From Pseudomonas schmalbachii (GTDB taxonomy: Bacteria; Pseudomonadota; Gammaproteobacteria; Pseudomonadales; Pseudomonadaceae), in NCBI RefSeq assembly GCF_017589465.1, contig NZ_JAELYA010000007.1, positions 186,001 through 250,000 on the forward strand: a DNA stretch of 64,000 nucleotides, read 5' to 3'. Positions 19,555 to 29,570 of this stretch are shown here, piece after piece. Every line of letters starts with the position of its first letter. Position 1 is the first letter of the stretch. The notes beneath the pieces are model-generated. The model did no database searches, was not told the DNA's origin, and saw only the letters and a program-made list of their open reading frames with translations. Position numbers and translations under genes: made by a program.

Positions 19555-19596
19555 AAATAAAAAACGGCCGACCTCCGATGTTGCAGAGGTCGGCCG
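19555..19596 (-). terminator. Rho-independent terminator of azoR
   Basis: On the minus strand CGGCCGACCTC pairs perfectly with GAGGTCGGCCG (11 bp) and is followed by TTTTTTATTTGG. Confidence 0.8.
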
Positions 19597-19645
19597 CGGT
19601 TGCGCCAAGGAGCAGGGGGCGCGCAAGGAGAGGCGGAAGTTTCGA

Positions 19646-20245
19646 TCAGGCTACGGCGGCGAGCTGCGCGCGGGCCTTGCTCATGCCCTTCTCGGCGTAC
19701 TCGGCGCCCATGTTCAGGCCTTCGGCGTGGATGAAGGTGACGTCATGGATGCCGATGAAGGCCATCGCCTGGCGCAGATAGGGCTCTTGGTGGTCCAGCG
19801 GGCCGCCGGCGTAGATGCCGCCGCGGCTGGTCAGGACGAAGGCGCGCTTGCCGCTGAGCAGGCCCTGCGGGCCGTTCTCGGTGTACTTGAAGGTGACGCC
19901 GGCGCGCAGCACGTGGTCCAGCCAGGATTTCAGGGTGCTGGGGATGCCGAAGTTGTACATCGGCGCCGCCAGGACCAGCACGTCCGCCGCCAGCAGTTCC
20001 TCGGTCAGCAGGTTGGAACGCTGCAGCGCGGCCGCCTCGCTGTCGCTGTGCTGGTCGGCCGGCTTCATCCAGCCGCCCAGCAGATCGGCGTCCAGATGCG
20101 GCACCTGCTCGACGGCCAGGTCGCGGACGGTGATCTCGTCGGCCGGGTGAGCGGCCTGCCACTGGGCGATGAAATCACGGGTCAGTTGGCGGGAAACGGA
20201 ACCTTCCTTGCGGGCACTGCTTTCGATAACCAGGACGCGGGACAT
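19646..20245 (-). CDS. azoR: FMN-dependent NADH azoreductase
   Basis: 199 aa flavodoxin-like quinone/azo reductase. The FMN-phosphate loop SSARKEGSVSRQLT is near residue 10, APMYNFGIPSTLKSWLDHVLRAGVTF near residue 95 forms the flavin pocket, and SRGGIYAGGPLDHQ follows near residue 140. It reduces azo dyes and quinones with NADH in the cytoplasm. The ATG at 20245 has GGAGG about 10 nt upstream; an in-frame ATG at 20260 overlaps that site. Synteny matches the PAO1 azoR region (PA3223 area), recalled. Confidence 0.92.
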   Translation of the reverse strand: MSRVLVIESSARKEGSVSRQLTRDFIAQWQAAHPADEITVRDLAVEQVPHLDADLLGGWMKPADQHSDSEAAALQRSNLLTEELLAADVLVLAAPMYNFGIPSTLKSWLDHVLRAGVTFKYTENGPQGLLSGKRAFVLTSRGGIYAGGPLDHQEPYLRQAMAFIGIHDVTFIHAEGLNMGAEYAEKGMSKARAQLAAVA

Positions 20246-20299
20246 GGATTCGACCTCCATCGGTCGTTAGCTGCGATGGAGTGAAGACTAGGGAATGGC

Positions 20300-20343
20300 T
20301 AATCGATAAAAAAGCGCAAAAAATCGCTCTCAACAATCGATTA
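20300..20343. promoter_or_regulatory. Inverted repeat in the azoR promoter
   Basis: TAATCGAT (20300-20307) and ATCGATTA (20336-20343) are perfect inverse copies 36 bp apart (start to start), separated by an A-rich tract. They lie 55-98 bp upstream of the azoR start. A LysR-type or other dimeric regulator is likely; the LysR gene at 20763 is one candidate. Confidence 0.4.
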
Positions 20344-20396
20344 AGTTGATTTATCCGCAAGCGGCTCCTAGTCTGGGAAACATGCCCCGCGACGGC

Positions 20397-20714
20397 TCAC
20401 ACCGGCTCGCAGGTCAGCTTGATGCGCAGCTTGATGATCTGCTGCTTGAAGCTGGAAGTGAGGTTAGCGCTCTTGCCGGGTTCCAGCACGACCTTGCGGG
20501 TCCGGGGGTTTTCCGGGCCGTTGGCGAACACGGCCTTGCACGAGGCGGAACGCTCGCCATTGTTGCGCAGCAGCAGCGCGGCCACGTTGCCACCGGCATC
20601 CTGGGTGTCGTAGGACACCTCGGCGCCGTTGAGCTGCTTCTCCACCTCAATGGGATAGAAGGCCATGGCGGTCAGCGGCAGTGCGGCAAGCAGGACACAG
20701 CAGATTCTTTTCAT
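20397..20714 (-). CDS. Small secreted protein of unknown function
   Basis: 105 aa. The N-terminus MKRICCVLLAALPLTAMAF is a signal peptide, probably cleaved after AMA, giving a periplasmic protein of about 87 aa. The mature part has two cysteines (SCKAVF and LTCEPV), probably one disulfide, and a beta-rich, immunoglobulin-like pattern. It lies between azoR and the LysR gene, as in P. aeruginosa. I recognise no catalytic motif. Confidence 0.75.
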   Translation of the reverse strand: MKRICCVLLAALPLTAMAFYPIEVEKQLNGAEVSYDTQDAGGNVAALLLRNNGERSASCKAVFANGPENPRTRKVVLEPGKSANLTSSFKQQIIKLRIKLTCEPV

Positions 20715-20762
20715 GATGGTCTCCAGATTGGGCCATCCAGATTAAGGCAAGAGGAAGCGAGG

Positions 20763-21686
20763 ATGAAAGCGCCCCGCGTAACCCTGGATCAATGGCGCAC
20801 ACTGCAGGCCGTGGTCGATCACGGCGGCTTCGCCCAGGCGGCGGAGGCGCTGCACCGCTCGCAATCGTCGATCAGCTACACCGTGGCGCGCATGCAGGAA
20901 CAGCTCGGCGTGCCCCTGCTGCGCATCGACGGGCGCAAGGCGGTGCTGACCGAGGCCGGCGAGGTGCTGCTGCGCCGCTCGCGGCAACTGGTGAAATCGG
21001 CCAGCCAGTTGGAAGAACTGGCCCACCACATGGAACAGGGCTGGGAACCGGAAGTGCGCCTGGTGGTGGACGCCGCCTACCCGACCCAGCGCCTGGTGCG
21101 CGCGCTGTCCGCCTTCATGCCGCAGAGCCGCGGCTGCCGGGTACTGCTGCGCGAGGAGGTGCTGTCCGGCGTGGAGGAAGCGCTGATCCAGGGCGCCGCC
21201 GACCTCGCCATCAGCAGCCTGAACATCCCCGGCCACCTCGGCGCCGATCTCAGCCTGGTGGAGTTCGTCGCCGTCGCCCACCCCGACCACCCGCTGCACC
21301 GCCTGCAACGGGAAGTCACCCACCAGGACCTGGAAGCCCACATGCAGGTGGTGATCCGCGACTCCGGCCGCCTGCAGCCGCGCGACGTCGGCTGGCTCGG
21401 CGCCGAGCAGCGCTGGACGGTGGGCAGCCTGGCGACCGCGGCGACCTTCGTCGGCAACGGCCTCGGCTTCGCCTGGCTGCCGCGCCACATGATCGAGCGC
21501 GAGCTGAAGGACGGCCTGCTCAAGCCGCTGCCACTGAACCAGGGCGGCAACCGGCAGAGCCGTTTCTACCTGTACCCGAACAAGGAAAAACCCCTCGGCC
21601 CGGCCACGCAGATCCTCGTCGAGCTGATCAAGACCTTTGCCGAAGTCCCCCTGGACGCGCATTTCGCCGCGCCGGATCTCGCCTGA
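20763..21686 (+). CDS. LysR-family transcriptional regulator
   Basis: 307 aa. The helix-turn-helix at residues 5-65 ([20 protein letters not shown], then [24 protein letters not shown]) and a C-terminal effector domain are present. The ATG at 20763 follows GAGGAAGCGAGG, a good ribosome site, and excludes a long unlikely extension from 20346. It is divergent from the small secreted protein and azoR, and is followed 12 bp later by the hydrolase gene, so it may autoregulate and control the hydrolase-ppiA pair. The effector is unknown. Confidence 0.88.
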   Translation: MKAPRVTLDQWRTLQAVVDHGGFAQAAEALHRSQSSISYTVARMQEQLGVPLLRIDGRKAVLTEAGEVLLRRSRQLVKSASQLEELAHHMEQGWEPEVRLVVDAAYPTQRLVRALSAFMPQSRGCRVLLREEVLSGVEEALIQGAADLAISSLNIPGHLGADLSLVEFVAVAHPDHPLHRLQREVTHQDLEAHMQVVIRDSGRLQPRDVGWLGAEQRWTVGSLATAATFVGNGLGFAWLPRHMIERELKDGLLKPLPLNQGGNRQSRFYLYPNKEKPLGPATQILVELIKTFAEVPLDAHFAAPDLA

Positions 21687-21698
21687 AGGAGATAGCCA

Positions 21699-22511
21699 AT
21701 GCCCTGGTTCAATCACGCAGGCCAGCGCCTGCACTATGTGGAAAGCGGCGACGGGACGCCGGTATTGCTGGTTCACGGGCTGGGCTCCAGCACCCGCGAC
21801 TGGGAATACCAGATCCCCGAACTGGAAAAGCACCACCGGGTGATCGCCGTCGACGTGCGCGGTCATGGCCAGTCCGACAAGCCGGACGAGCGCTACAGCA
21901 TCGCCGGTTTCTCCGCCGACGTGATCGCCCTGATCGAGCATCTCGCCCTCGCCCCGCTGCATCTGGTGGGCATCAGCATGGGCGGCATGATCGGCTTCGA
22001 ACTGGCTACCCGCCGCCCCGACCTGCTGCGCAGCCTGACCATCGTCAACAGCGCGCCGGAGGTGAAACTACGCACCGTCCGCGAATACCTGGAAATGGCG
22101 CGGCGGCTGTTCCTCGCCCGGGTGATGGGCCTCAACACGGTCGGCAAGGCGCTCGGCAAGATGCTCTTCCCGAAACCGGAGCAGGCCGAGCTGCGGCGCA
22201 AGATCGAGCAGCGCTGGCCGCAGAACGACAAGCGCGCCTACCTCTCCAGCCTGCACGCCATCATCGGCTGGGGTGTGCAGGAGCGGCTGGGGCAAATAAC
22301 CTGTCCGACGCTGGTGATCAGCGCCGACAACGACTACACCCCGGTATCGCTGAAACAGGCCTACGTCGACCGCCTGCCGAGCGCGCGCCTGGTGGTGATC
22401 GAGGACTCGCGCCACGCCACGCCGCTGGACCAGCCCGAACAATTCAACCGCACCCTGCTCGACTTCCTCGAGCAGGTCGACCTCTCGCAACCCGCAAGGA
22501 AATGCCAATGA
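21699..22511 (+). CDS. Alpha/beta hydrolase
   Basis: 270 aa alpha/beta-hydrolase fold. The oxyanion HG motif is in [14 protein letters not shown] near residue 25, the nucleophile elbow is GISMGG near residue 90 (Ser), the acid is probably the Asp in SADNDYTP near residue 210, and the His lies in [13 protein letters not shown] near residue 236. The substrate is unknown; similar proteins are annotated as esterases or 3-oxoadipate enol-lactonase-like. It follows the LysR gene by 12 bp and overlaps ppiA by ATGA, so the three are likely one transcript. Confidence 0.88.
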   Translation: MPWFNHAGQRLHYVESGDGTPVLLVHGLGSSTRDWEYQIPELEKHHRVIAVDVRGHGQSDKPDERYSIAGFSADVIALIEHLALAPLHLVGISMGGMIGFELATRRPDLLRSLTIVNSAPEVKLRTVREYLEMARRLFLARVMGLNTVGKALGKMLFPKPEQAELRRKIEQRWPQNDKRAYLSSLHAIIGWGVQERLGQITCPTLVISADNDYTPVSLKQAYVDRLPSARLVVIEDSRHATPLDQPEQFNRTLLDFLEQVDLSQPARKCQ

Positions 22512-23074
22512 CCCTGTTCAAACGCCTGCTGCTCGCTGCCTCGACCCTGCTTCTCGCCAGCTCCGTGCTCGCCGCCGATCCGGCCAGACCGCACGTGCTG
22601 CTGTCCACCACGCTCGGCGAAATCGAAGTGGAACTGGACGCCGCCAAGGCGCCGGTCTCGGTGAAGAACTTCCTCGGCTACGTCGACAGCGGGTTCTACA
22701 ACGGCACCATCTTCCACCGGGTAATCCCCGGCTTCATGGTGCAGACCGGCGGCTTCACCGAGAACATGCAGCAGAAAGACACCCAGGCGCCGATCAAGAA
22801 CGAGGCCGACAACGGCCTGCTCAATGAGCCCGGCACCCTGGCCATGGCGCGCACCAGCGACGTCAACTCGGCCACCAGCCAGTTCTTCATCAACCTGAGC
22901 GACAACGGTTTCCTCAACCATGGCGCACGGGACTTCGGCTATGCCGTGTTCGGCAAGGTGGTGCGCGGCATGGGCGTGGTCGAGCAGATCGCCAAGGTGC
23001 AGACCGGCAACCGCGGCATGTACCAGGATGTGCCGCGCGAGCCGATCGTAATCCTGTCCGCCAAGCGCCTATGA
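22508..23074 (+). CDS. ppiA: Periplasmic cyclophilin-type peptidyl-prolyl isomerase
   Basis: 188 aa. [20 protein letters not shown] is a signal peptide, with likely cleavage at VLAAD. The cyclophilin domain follows: [30 protein letters not shown] has the [11 protein letters not shown] catalytic strand (Arg and Phe), and [14 protein letters not shown] is the second conserved block. It assists folding of secreted proteins by isomerising prolyl bonds. Its start codon overlaps the hydrolase stop. Confidence 0.94.
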   Translation: MTLFKRLLLAASTLLLASSVLAADPARPHVLLSTTLGEIEVELDAAKAPVSVKNFLGYVDSGFYNGTIFHRVIPGFMVQTGGFTENMQQKDTQAPIKNEADNGLLNEPGTLAMARTSDVNSATSQFFINLSDNGFLNHGARDFGYAVFGKVVRGMGVVEQIAKVQTGNRGMYQDVPREPIVILSAKRL

Positions 23075-23084
23075 GTTTCCATAG

Positions 23085-23205
23085 GTAGCTGCTGCGCGTC
23101 GGCCATACTGCGTTGAAAGCGAGCTCAGACTGCTCATTTACAATAGTAAACTCCGCGTCTTCGCTCGCTTTCGCCTTGTCTGGCTCTAGCTCGCTAGCTC
23201 CCAGA
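23085..23205. repeat. Long hairpin intergenic repeat (TTTACNNNNGTAAA core)
   Basis: Outer arms AAAGCGAGC (23116-23124) and GCTCGCTTT (23163-23171) enclose an inner TTTAC-AATA-GTAAA hairpin. I recall similar sequences recurring between genes in many gammaproteobacteria; only one copy is seen here. It separates ppiA from the ABC exporter. Confidence 0.5.
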
Positions 23206-23248
23206 CCGAGGGGCCAATGCCAAGGATGATGGCTGACGAGAGCAAACC

Positions 23249-25081
<1,833 letters not shown>

Positions 25082-25271
25082 CCATCGCGGGCATGGCCCG
25101 CCTACGGGATAGCGCGCTTTGTAGGGTGGAAAACGGCGAAGCCTTTTCCACCAGCGCGCCACGCAGAAACAGAAGGTGGACAAGCTTCGCGTTGTCCACC
25201 CTACGTCTCCGTTCCAAGACAATTGCTCCTACGGTTTGATCTCGACTGTAGGAGCGGGCCATGCCCGCGAA
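25082..25271. repeat. Composite REP cluster (families E-D-E)
   Basis: Three palindromic units fill the 386-bp gap after the ABC exporter: ATCGCGGGCATGGCCCGCCTAC (25084-25105), a family D pair at 25121-25204 (GTAGGGTGGAAAA...TTTTCCACC and GGTGGACAA...TTGTCCACCCTAC), and a unit around TTGCTCCTAC...GTAGGAGCGGGCCATGCCCGC (25222-25267). The same order occurs at 32037-32236. The rest of the gap (25272-25467) shows nothing beyond the upstream region of the next gene. Confidence 0.8.
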
Positions 25272-25467
25272 ACAACGCCCCGCCCGACCCTTCGTACTGA
25301 AAATTTCCCAACATGTGACGAACGGTCGCACCACCTCAAGCACGGGCGATTTCCGCCGGCAAATGGCCATCCAAATTCCACAACCCCTTCGAACCGGATG
25401 AACTAACCCCCTCGGCCCGGTCAGATAAAGTCCTTGTCAGCGAAACCCAACAGAGGAAAACAAGCCT

Positions 25468-25755
25468 ATGAAAATGGCCTCGGTTGTAAGCGCCCTGCTC
25501 TCCAGCCTCGCGCCCAGCGTATTCGCCCAGGATGGCCTGCAGAATCACGGAGCTGGTGTCGAACCGGTGGATTACCACTACGGGATGGAGATCGATGTCC
25601 AGAAGGTGCTGCACCGCACCGACACCTCCCAGAAGACAGGCGTCGTGCCGGTAACCCTCGTCTACGAAGACAGCGACGGCGAAGTCCGCAAGCTTCGCTT
25701 CCTCGAATGGGGCGGCTCCACGCTCACCACTCCCCCCGAACAGACCATCGGCTGA
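25468..25755 (+). CDS. DUF2790 family small secreted protein
   Basis: 95 aa. MKMASVVSALLSSLAPSVFA is a signal peptide. The mature 75 residues contain VEPVDYHYGMEIDVQKVLHR and VPVTLVYEDSDGEVRKLRFLEWG, the pattern of the Pseudomonas DUF2790 family of small periplasmic proteins, whose function is unknown. Its TGA stop directly abuts the stop of the convergent GNAT gene, with no spacer. Confidence 0.8.
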   Translation: MKMASVVSALLSSLAPSVFAQDGLQNHGAGVEPVDYHYGMEIDVQKVLHRTDTSQKTGVVPVTLVYEDSDGEVRKLRFLEWGGSTLTTPPEQTIG

Positions 25756-26880
25756 TCAACCCTGCCGATAGGGCAGCAGGCCGCGCGCCTCCTCGGCGTA
25801 GGCCAGCACCCCTCCCCGCTCCTGATGCAGGAAATCGTCCACGGCGGCACGCAAGCCGGGGTGGGCCAGTTTGTGCCAGGAGCGGGTGATCACCGGCTCG
25901 AAACCCCGGATCAACTTGTGCTCGCCCTGGGCTCCGGCGTCGAAACGCCGAAGCCCCGCGGCGATGGCCTGGTCCAGGCCCTGGTAGAAGCAGGTTTCGA
26001 AGTGCAGCCGGTCGAACTCCGCCAGACAGCCCCAGTAGCGCCCATAGAAGGTATCGCCGTCGACCAGGCTGAAAGCCATGGCCACCGGCCGTGCGCCGCG
26101 CCGGGCGAAAACCACGCGGATCGCCTCGGGCATGCGTTCGGCCAGCAGGCTGAAGAAATCCCGCGTCAGATACGGCGCCTGGCCGCGCACGTGGTAGGTG
26201 CTGGAATAGCAGGCATGGACGAAATCCCACTCCGCCTCGCTCAGTTCGTGCCCGCCAAGCCAGAGGAAGTCGATGCCCAGCCCGGCCACCTGCTCGCGCT
26301 CCTTGCGGATCTGCTTGCGCTTGCGCGAGCTGAGCGCGTCGAGGAAGTCCTGGAAATCGCGATAACCGCGATTGAACCAGTGATACTGGCAGCCCAGCCG
26401 CTCCAGCCAGCCGGGCTCGGTCGCCAGCAACGCATCGGCGGCGGGATCGGTGAAGTTCACATGCACGCCGGACCAGCGCCCGTCAGCCATCCCTTCCGTC
26501 AGCGAACCAAGCAGCATTCGCAACGCGCCCGCCTCGCCGAGCAGCCGCGCGCCAGCGACCGGCGTGAACGGCACGCCGACCAGCAGCTTCGGGTAATAGC
26601 GGATACCGGCGCGCTGGCAGGCGTCGGCCCAGCTCCAGTCGAACACGTATTCGCCGTAGGAATGGCTCTTCAGGTAGGCCGGCAGCGCGGCCATCAACCT
26701 GCCGTCATCGCCCGGGAACAGGCGATGCGCCGGCCGCCAGCCGCTGTGCGCGCCGACGCTGCCGCTGTCTTCCAGGCTGGCGAGGAAGGCATGGCGGAGG
26801 AACGGCTGGGCGTCCGGCAGCAGGGCATCCCACTGGCGGGCATCCACGTCGGCGAGGCGGGAAAGGGTCTGGATTGGCAT
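25756..26880 (-). CDS. GNAT-like acyltransferase (COG3146-type)
   Basis: 374 aa. The sequence has the double-GNAT look of the COG3146 family: YLKSHSYGEYVFDWSWADA near residue 85, the basic SSRKRKQIRKERE near residue 200, YHVRGQAPYLTRDFF near residue 240 and RFDAGAQGEHKLIRGFEP near residue 320. These proteins are predicted N-acyltransferases with unknown substrates. The start at 26880 (MPIQTLSRLADV) is chosen over an upstream in-frame start at 26952, which lies inside the IS end. The IS110 element sits 55 bp upstream and has probably cut its original promoter context. Confidence 0.82.
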   Translation of the reverse strand: MPIQTLSRLADVDARQWDALLPDAQPFLRHAFLASLEDSGSVGAHSGWRPAHRLFPGDDGRLMAALPAYLKSHSYGEYVFDWSWADACQRAGIRYYPKLLVGVPFTPVAGARLLGEAGALRMLLGSLTEGMADGRWSGVHVNFTDPAADALLATEPGWLERLGCQYHWFNRGYRDFQDFLDALSSRKRKQIRKEREQVAGLGIDFLWLGGHELSEAEWDFVHACYSSTYHVRGQAPYLTRDFFSLLAERMPEAIRVVFARRGARPVAMAFSLVDGDTFYGRYWGCLAEFDRLHFETCFYQGLDQAIAAGLRRFDAGAQGEHKLIRGFEPVITRSWHKLAHPGLRAAVDDFLHQERGGVLAYAEEARGLLPYRQG

Positions 26881-26970
26881 GGACGTGAGTCTGGCGCGAG
26901 TCACCGGAGAAGAAAAGCCGGAAGCAAGGTCGCGTAGATACCATCTCTCCAATCAGTTGCAACCAGCTGT

Positions 26971-27951
26971 TCAAGTTGGTTGCGGCTGATAGTGGGTCTG
27001 CGTCTTGAGCACACCGTAGGCAATCTGCAACAGCTTGCGCATGGCGGCGCCCAAGGCGCTTTTCTTGGCTTTTCCTCGGGCCAGCAGGCGCTGGTACAGC
27101 GCCCGCACCGTCGGGTTGTAGCGTTTGGCGACGATCGCGCCCATGTACAGCTTGGCCCGCAGCCGGGGCTGCCCCGTCTTGGTCAGATGCGCCCGGCCCT
27201 TCACCGAACTGCCGGATTCCCAGGGTCTCGGGACTAGCCCTGCAAAGGCGGCACATTGTCGGGCGCTCGCAAAGTCGCGGCTGTGCAGCATCGCTAGCAG
27301 GTGGCGTGAAAGCACCTCGCCGATCCCCTGGATGCTTTGCAGGAGTTCGCGATCGCGCTTGAGGCCGTCATGTCGATCGATGTGATCGTCGATGTCCTGC
27401 CTGAGGCGCTCGGCTTCCTGGCGCAAGGCGCTGAGCATCGTGTCGATGGAGGCCAGGACACTGATGCTGCTGCCGGTGATTTCCGCCTTCTCACGGCGAT
27501 TGGCTTCGCGCTGGAGGTCCTCTTGCAGCGCCTCGTAGCGCGCGATCATCGCCTTCAGTTCGCGGATCTCACGTCGCTCCGGCTGCCAGCGACGAACCTG
27601 ATGGCTGGAGCCATAACGCGCCAACACCAGGCTGTCCTGCTTGTCGGTCTTACCGCGTACCCCCAGGCTGCGCGCGTAATCGCGGACGTGGGCCGGGTTC
27701 AGGACGAAGACCTGCACCCCACGGTCATGCAGGTAATACGCCAGGGCCTCGTGATAGACCCCGGTCGCCTCGAGAAACACTCTCAACTGCCCAGCCGTCT
27801 CTCCGGTCTGGGCGCAGCACCAGTCGATCAAGGCCGCAAAGCCGCTCGGCTGGTTGGCGAATACCTTGGTTTTGATCTTCAGACTCTCCGGGTCTCGCAA
27901 CCACAGACAGTCCAGCTTCTGCTTACTGACGTCGATACCGATTACGGTCAT
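26971..27951 (-). CDS. IS110-family DEDD recombinase (transposase)
   Basis: 326 aa. The N-terminal RuvC-like DEDD domain has VIGIDVSKQKLDCLW near residue 3 (first Asp), VFLEATGVYHEALAYYL near residue 60 (Glu) and GVRGKTDKQDSLVLARYG near residue 97 (Asp pair). A central coiled coil is followed by the C-terminal Transposase_20 domain, with LQSIQGIGEVLSRHLLAML near residue 205 and the serine-containing AGLVPRPWESGSSVKGRAHLTKTG near residue 240. Intact, so probably active. The start at 27951 (MTVIGIDVSK) leaves the upstream guide RNA region intact. Confidence 0.92.
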   Translation of the reverse strand: MTVIGIDVSKQKLDCLWLRDPESLKIKTKVFANQPSGFAALIDWCCAQTGETAGQLRVFLEATGVYHEALAYYLHDRGVQVFVLNPAHVRDYARSLGVRGKTDKQDSLVLARYGSSHQVRRWQPERREIRELKAMIARYEALQEDLQREANRREKAEITGSSISVLASIDTMLSALRQEAERLRQDIDDHIDRHDGLKRDRELLQSIQGIGEVLSRHLLAMLHSRDFASARQCAAFAGLVPRPWESGSSVKGRAHLTKTGQPRLRAKLYMGAIVAKRYNPTVRALYQRLLARGKAKKSALGAAMRKLLQIAYGVLKTQTHYQPQPT

Positions 27952-27959
27952 CTCTCGAT

Positions 27960-28110
27960 CCTTGCCTTGTTCATGCAGCCTCACTCCCGTGGAGGGGCTT
28001 GGATACCATTCAGGATTAGGAGAAAGAGAGCCGGGGGCACAATCTACAACGCAGAGTCGAACTCTCAGGTTGGCGCGGTGCTCACCCGGCTCCGGGCAAG
28101 GAGGTAGCTA
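27960..28110 (-). ncRNA. Bridge (seek) RNA of the IS110 element
   Basis: Read on the minus strand, the left end has two loops. Target loop: stem GCCGGG..GCAC/GTGC..CCCGGC (28086-28030), left guide GCGCCAACCT (28076-28067) identical to the left target plus core CT, an AGAGT-TCG-ACTCT hairpin, then GTAG (28047-28044), complementary to the core plus AC of the right target. Donor loop: ATGGTATC (28009-28002), identical to the right end plus the first core base, then ACAAG (27970-27966), complementary to the core plus TGT of the left end. The order matches my recollection of the IS621 bridge RNA. Transcript ends are estimated. Confidence 0.75.
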
Positions 28111-28136
28111 ATCTCATTGCCCTGGAGAGATACAAG

Positions 28137-28218
28137 GTTGGCGCTGAGCGCAGCGAAGCCCAACATCTGCCAGGGCCTGCACCCATTTCGTTGGGCTTCG
28201 TACCTCAGCCCAACCTAC
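28137..28218. repeat. REP family A element interrupted by the IS
   Basis: It continues GTTGGCGCTGAGCGCAGCG and ends CAGCCCAACCTAC. Its GTAG foot is on the far side of the IS at 26934-26937. Confidence 0.85.
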
Positions 28219-28383
28219 TGGTACGGGCACGAAAAAGGCAACTCGTCGGCAGCCGGCTGCACGCGCGCCCAACTGGTCTATGGTGGCAGTTACGCAGGAA
28301 GTGCTGTTCACAGCCGGGACATCCACCCCGCCATCAGGCCTTCCCCACGACCTCGATGGCGGACCAACACCGAGGACGATCTC

Positions 28384-28632
28384 ATGAGCCTGATGCAATG
28401 CACGCACCGTGACTACATCATCACCGCCGATGTCGTCGAGCATCCGGGCATCCCCACGCCCTGGGCCGGCGGATGCCACATCACCACGCCGGACGGGCAG
28501 ACCACCAAGCGCAAGCCGCTGCCGCTGGAATACGCCTTCATGGCCGAGCTGGAAAAGGCCCAGCACGCTTCCATCGCCCACGGCAAATGGCTGGTCGACC
28601 AGTGCCTGGATCATGACCGGCAGCTGTTCTGA
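28384..28632 (+). CDS. Hypothetical small protein
   Basis: 82 aa, start MSLMQCTHRDYIITADVVEH. It has good codon use for this genome and no signal peptide or membrane segment. The C-terminal half is helical and charged (LEYAFMAELEKAQHASIAHG). It is flanked by a REP upstream and an AraC regulator downstream. I do not recognise the family; it may be a conserved small cytoplasmic protein. Confidence 0.6.
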   Translation: MSLMQCTHRDYIITADVVEHPGIPTPWAGGCHITTPDGQTTKRKPLPLEYAFMAELEKAQHASIAHGKWLVDQCLDHDRQLF

Positions 28633-28745
28633 ACCACATCGAACCGGGCGGCTGTAGCACCCGCCGCCCGGCACGCTCCTGCCGAACGCAGTGCCACCAG
28701 CGGACCCGGCACAGTAGACTGTCGGCCTGACCGCCGGAGCCTGCA

Positions 28746-29510
28746 ATGAGTCCGATTCTCTCCCTGCGCCGCTACAACCACGAGCACCTCGCCCACAGCC
28801 ACGAGCACGCCCAACTGGTGCTCGGTCTGAGCGGCCGCCTGGATTTCGAGATCGGCGGGCGCGGCAGCCTGGTGACCTGCCAGACCCTCGCAGTGGTCCC
28901 GCGCGAGACCCATCACGCCTGCGCCAGCCCACAGGGCAGCCATTGCCTGGTGCTCGACCTGGAAGACGAGGACGACCTGCTGCAGACCCTCGGCCTCCAC
29001 GCCGACGCCGGTCGACGCCTGCTGGAGCGGCCGGGACCGGTGCGGCTCAGCCCCAACCAGGAACAACTGGTCGGCTGGCTCGCCGGCAGTCCGCTGCAGG
29101 ACCCGGTGATCGCCCGCCAGGGCGCCATCCTCCTGCTCGCCAGCCTGGCCGCCGACTGCGAGAGAACGGCCGAAGCGGCACAGTTGCCGCTGGCAAGCCT
29201 GGACAGCTACATCGACCGCCACAGCGGCCACCCGCTGCAGGTCGCCGATCTGGCACGACTGACCGGGCTGTCCAGCGCGCGTTTCCACGCCCGCTTCCTC
29301 GCCGAAACCGGGCAGACGCCTATGGACTACGTGCGCAGCCGGCGCCTGCACCATGCCCTCGAAATGCTGCGTGGCACGCACCTGCCGGTAGGCGAGATCG
29401 CCGCGCGGGTCGGCTACGCGTCGCAGAGCGCCTTCACCGCGGCGCTGGTTCGCGAGTTCGGCGCCACCCCGCGCGAGGTGCGCCGAGAGGCGCGCGACAA
29501 TTCCCGCTAG
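28746..29510 (+). CDS. AraC-family transcriptional regulator
   Basis: 254 aa. The N-terminal cupin-like sensing part (HSHEHAQLVLGLSGRLDFEI) is followed by a C-terminal AraC DNA-binding domain with two helix-turn-helices at about residues 155-250 (LQVADLARLTGLSSARFHAR; LPVGEIAARVGYASQSAFTAALVREFGATPREVRR). The His-rich HSHEHA is typical of cupin AraC regulators. It precedes the CsaA-like and EamA genes on the same strand, so it may control the EamA exporter; the ligand is unknown. Confidence 0.9.
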   Translation: MSPILSLRRYNHEHLAHSHEHAQLVLGLSGRLDFEIGGRGSLVTCQTLAVVPRETHHACASPQGSHCLVLDLEDEDDLLQTLGLHADAGRRLLERPGPVRLSPNQEQLVGWLAGSPLQDPVIARQGAILLLASLAADCERTAEAAQLPLASLDSYIDRHSGHPLQVADLARLTGLSSARFHARFLAETGQTPMDYVRSRRLHHALEMLRGTHLPVGEIAARVGYASQSAFTAALVREFGATPREVRREARDNSR

Positions 29511-29570
29511 CCGCGCGACAGACAAAGCCTGCCCGGCGCCCTAGACTCTGCGGCATCCAGGAGGAAGCCC

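Larger units (their letters stand above)
26936..28136 (-). mobile_element. IS110-family insertion sequence in a REP foot
   Basis: The element is bounded by the dinucleotide AG (minus strand CT) at 26936-26937 and 28135-28136. Removing it and one AG restores GTAG|GTTGGCGCTGAGC, the exact family A REP sequence, giving a length of about 1199 bp. It has a 33-nt noncoding right end, one recombinase gene and a noncoding left end of about 183 nt. Near the ends is a perfect 9-bp inverted repeat, ATCTCTCCA (26943-26951) and TGGAGAGAT (28123-28131). No target duplication beyond the CT core is seen, as expected for IS110 enzymes. Confidence 0.85.

Noticed and set aside
26934-28136. Classical target-site duplication of AGATAC around the IS
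   Set aside because: AGATAC does occur at both ends (26936-26941, 28128-28133), but the AG dinucleotide junction restores an exact REP sequence and the guide RNA matches it, so the core exchange model fits better.
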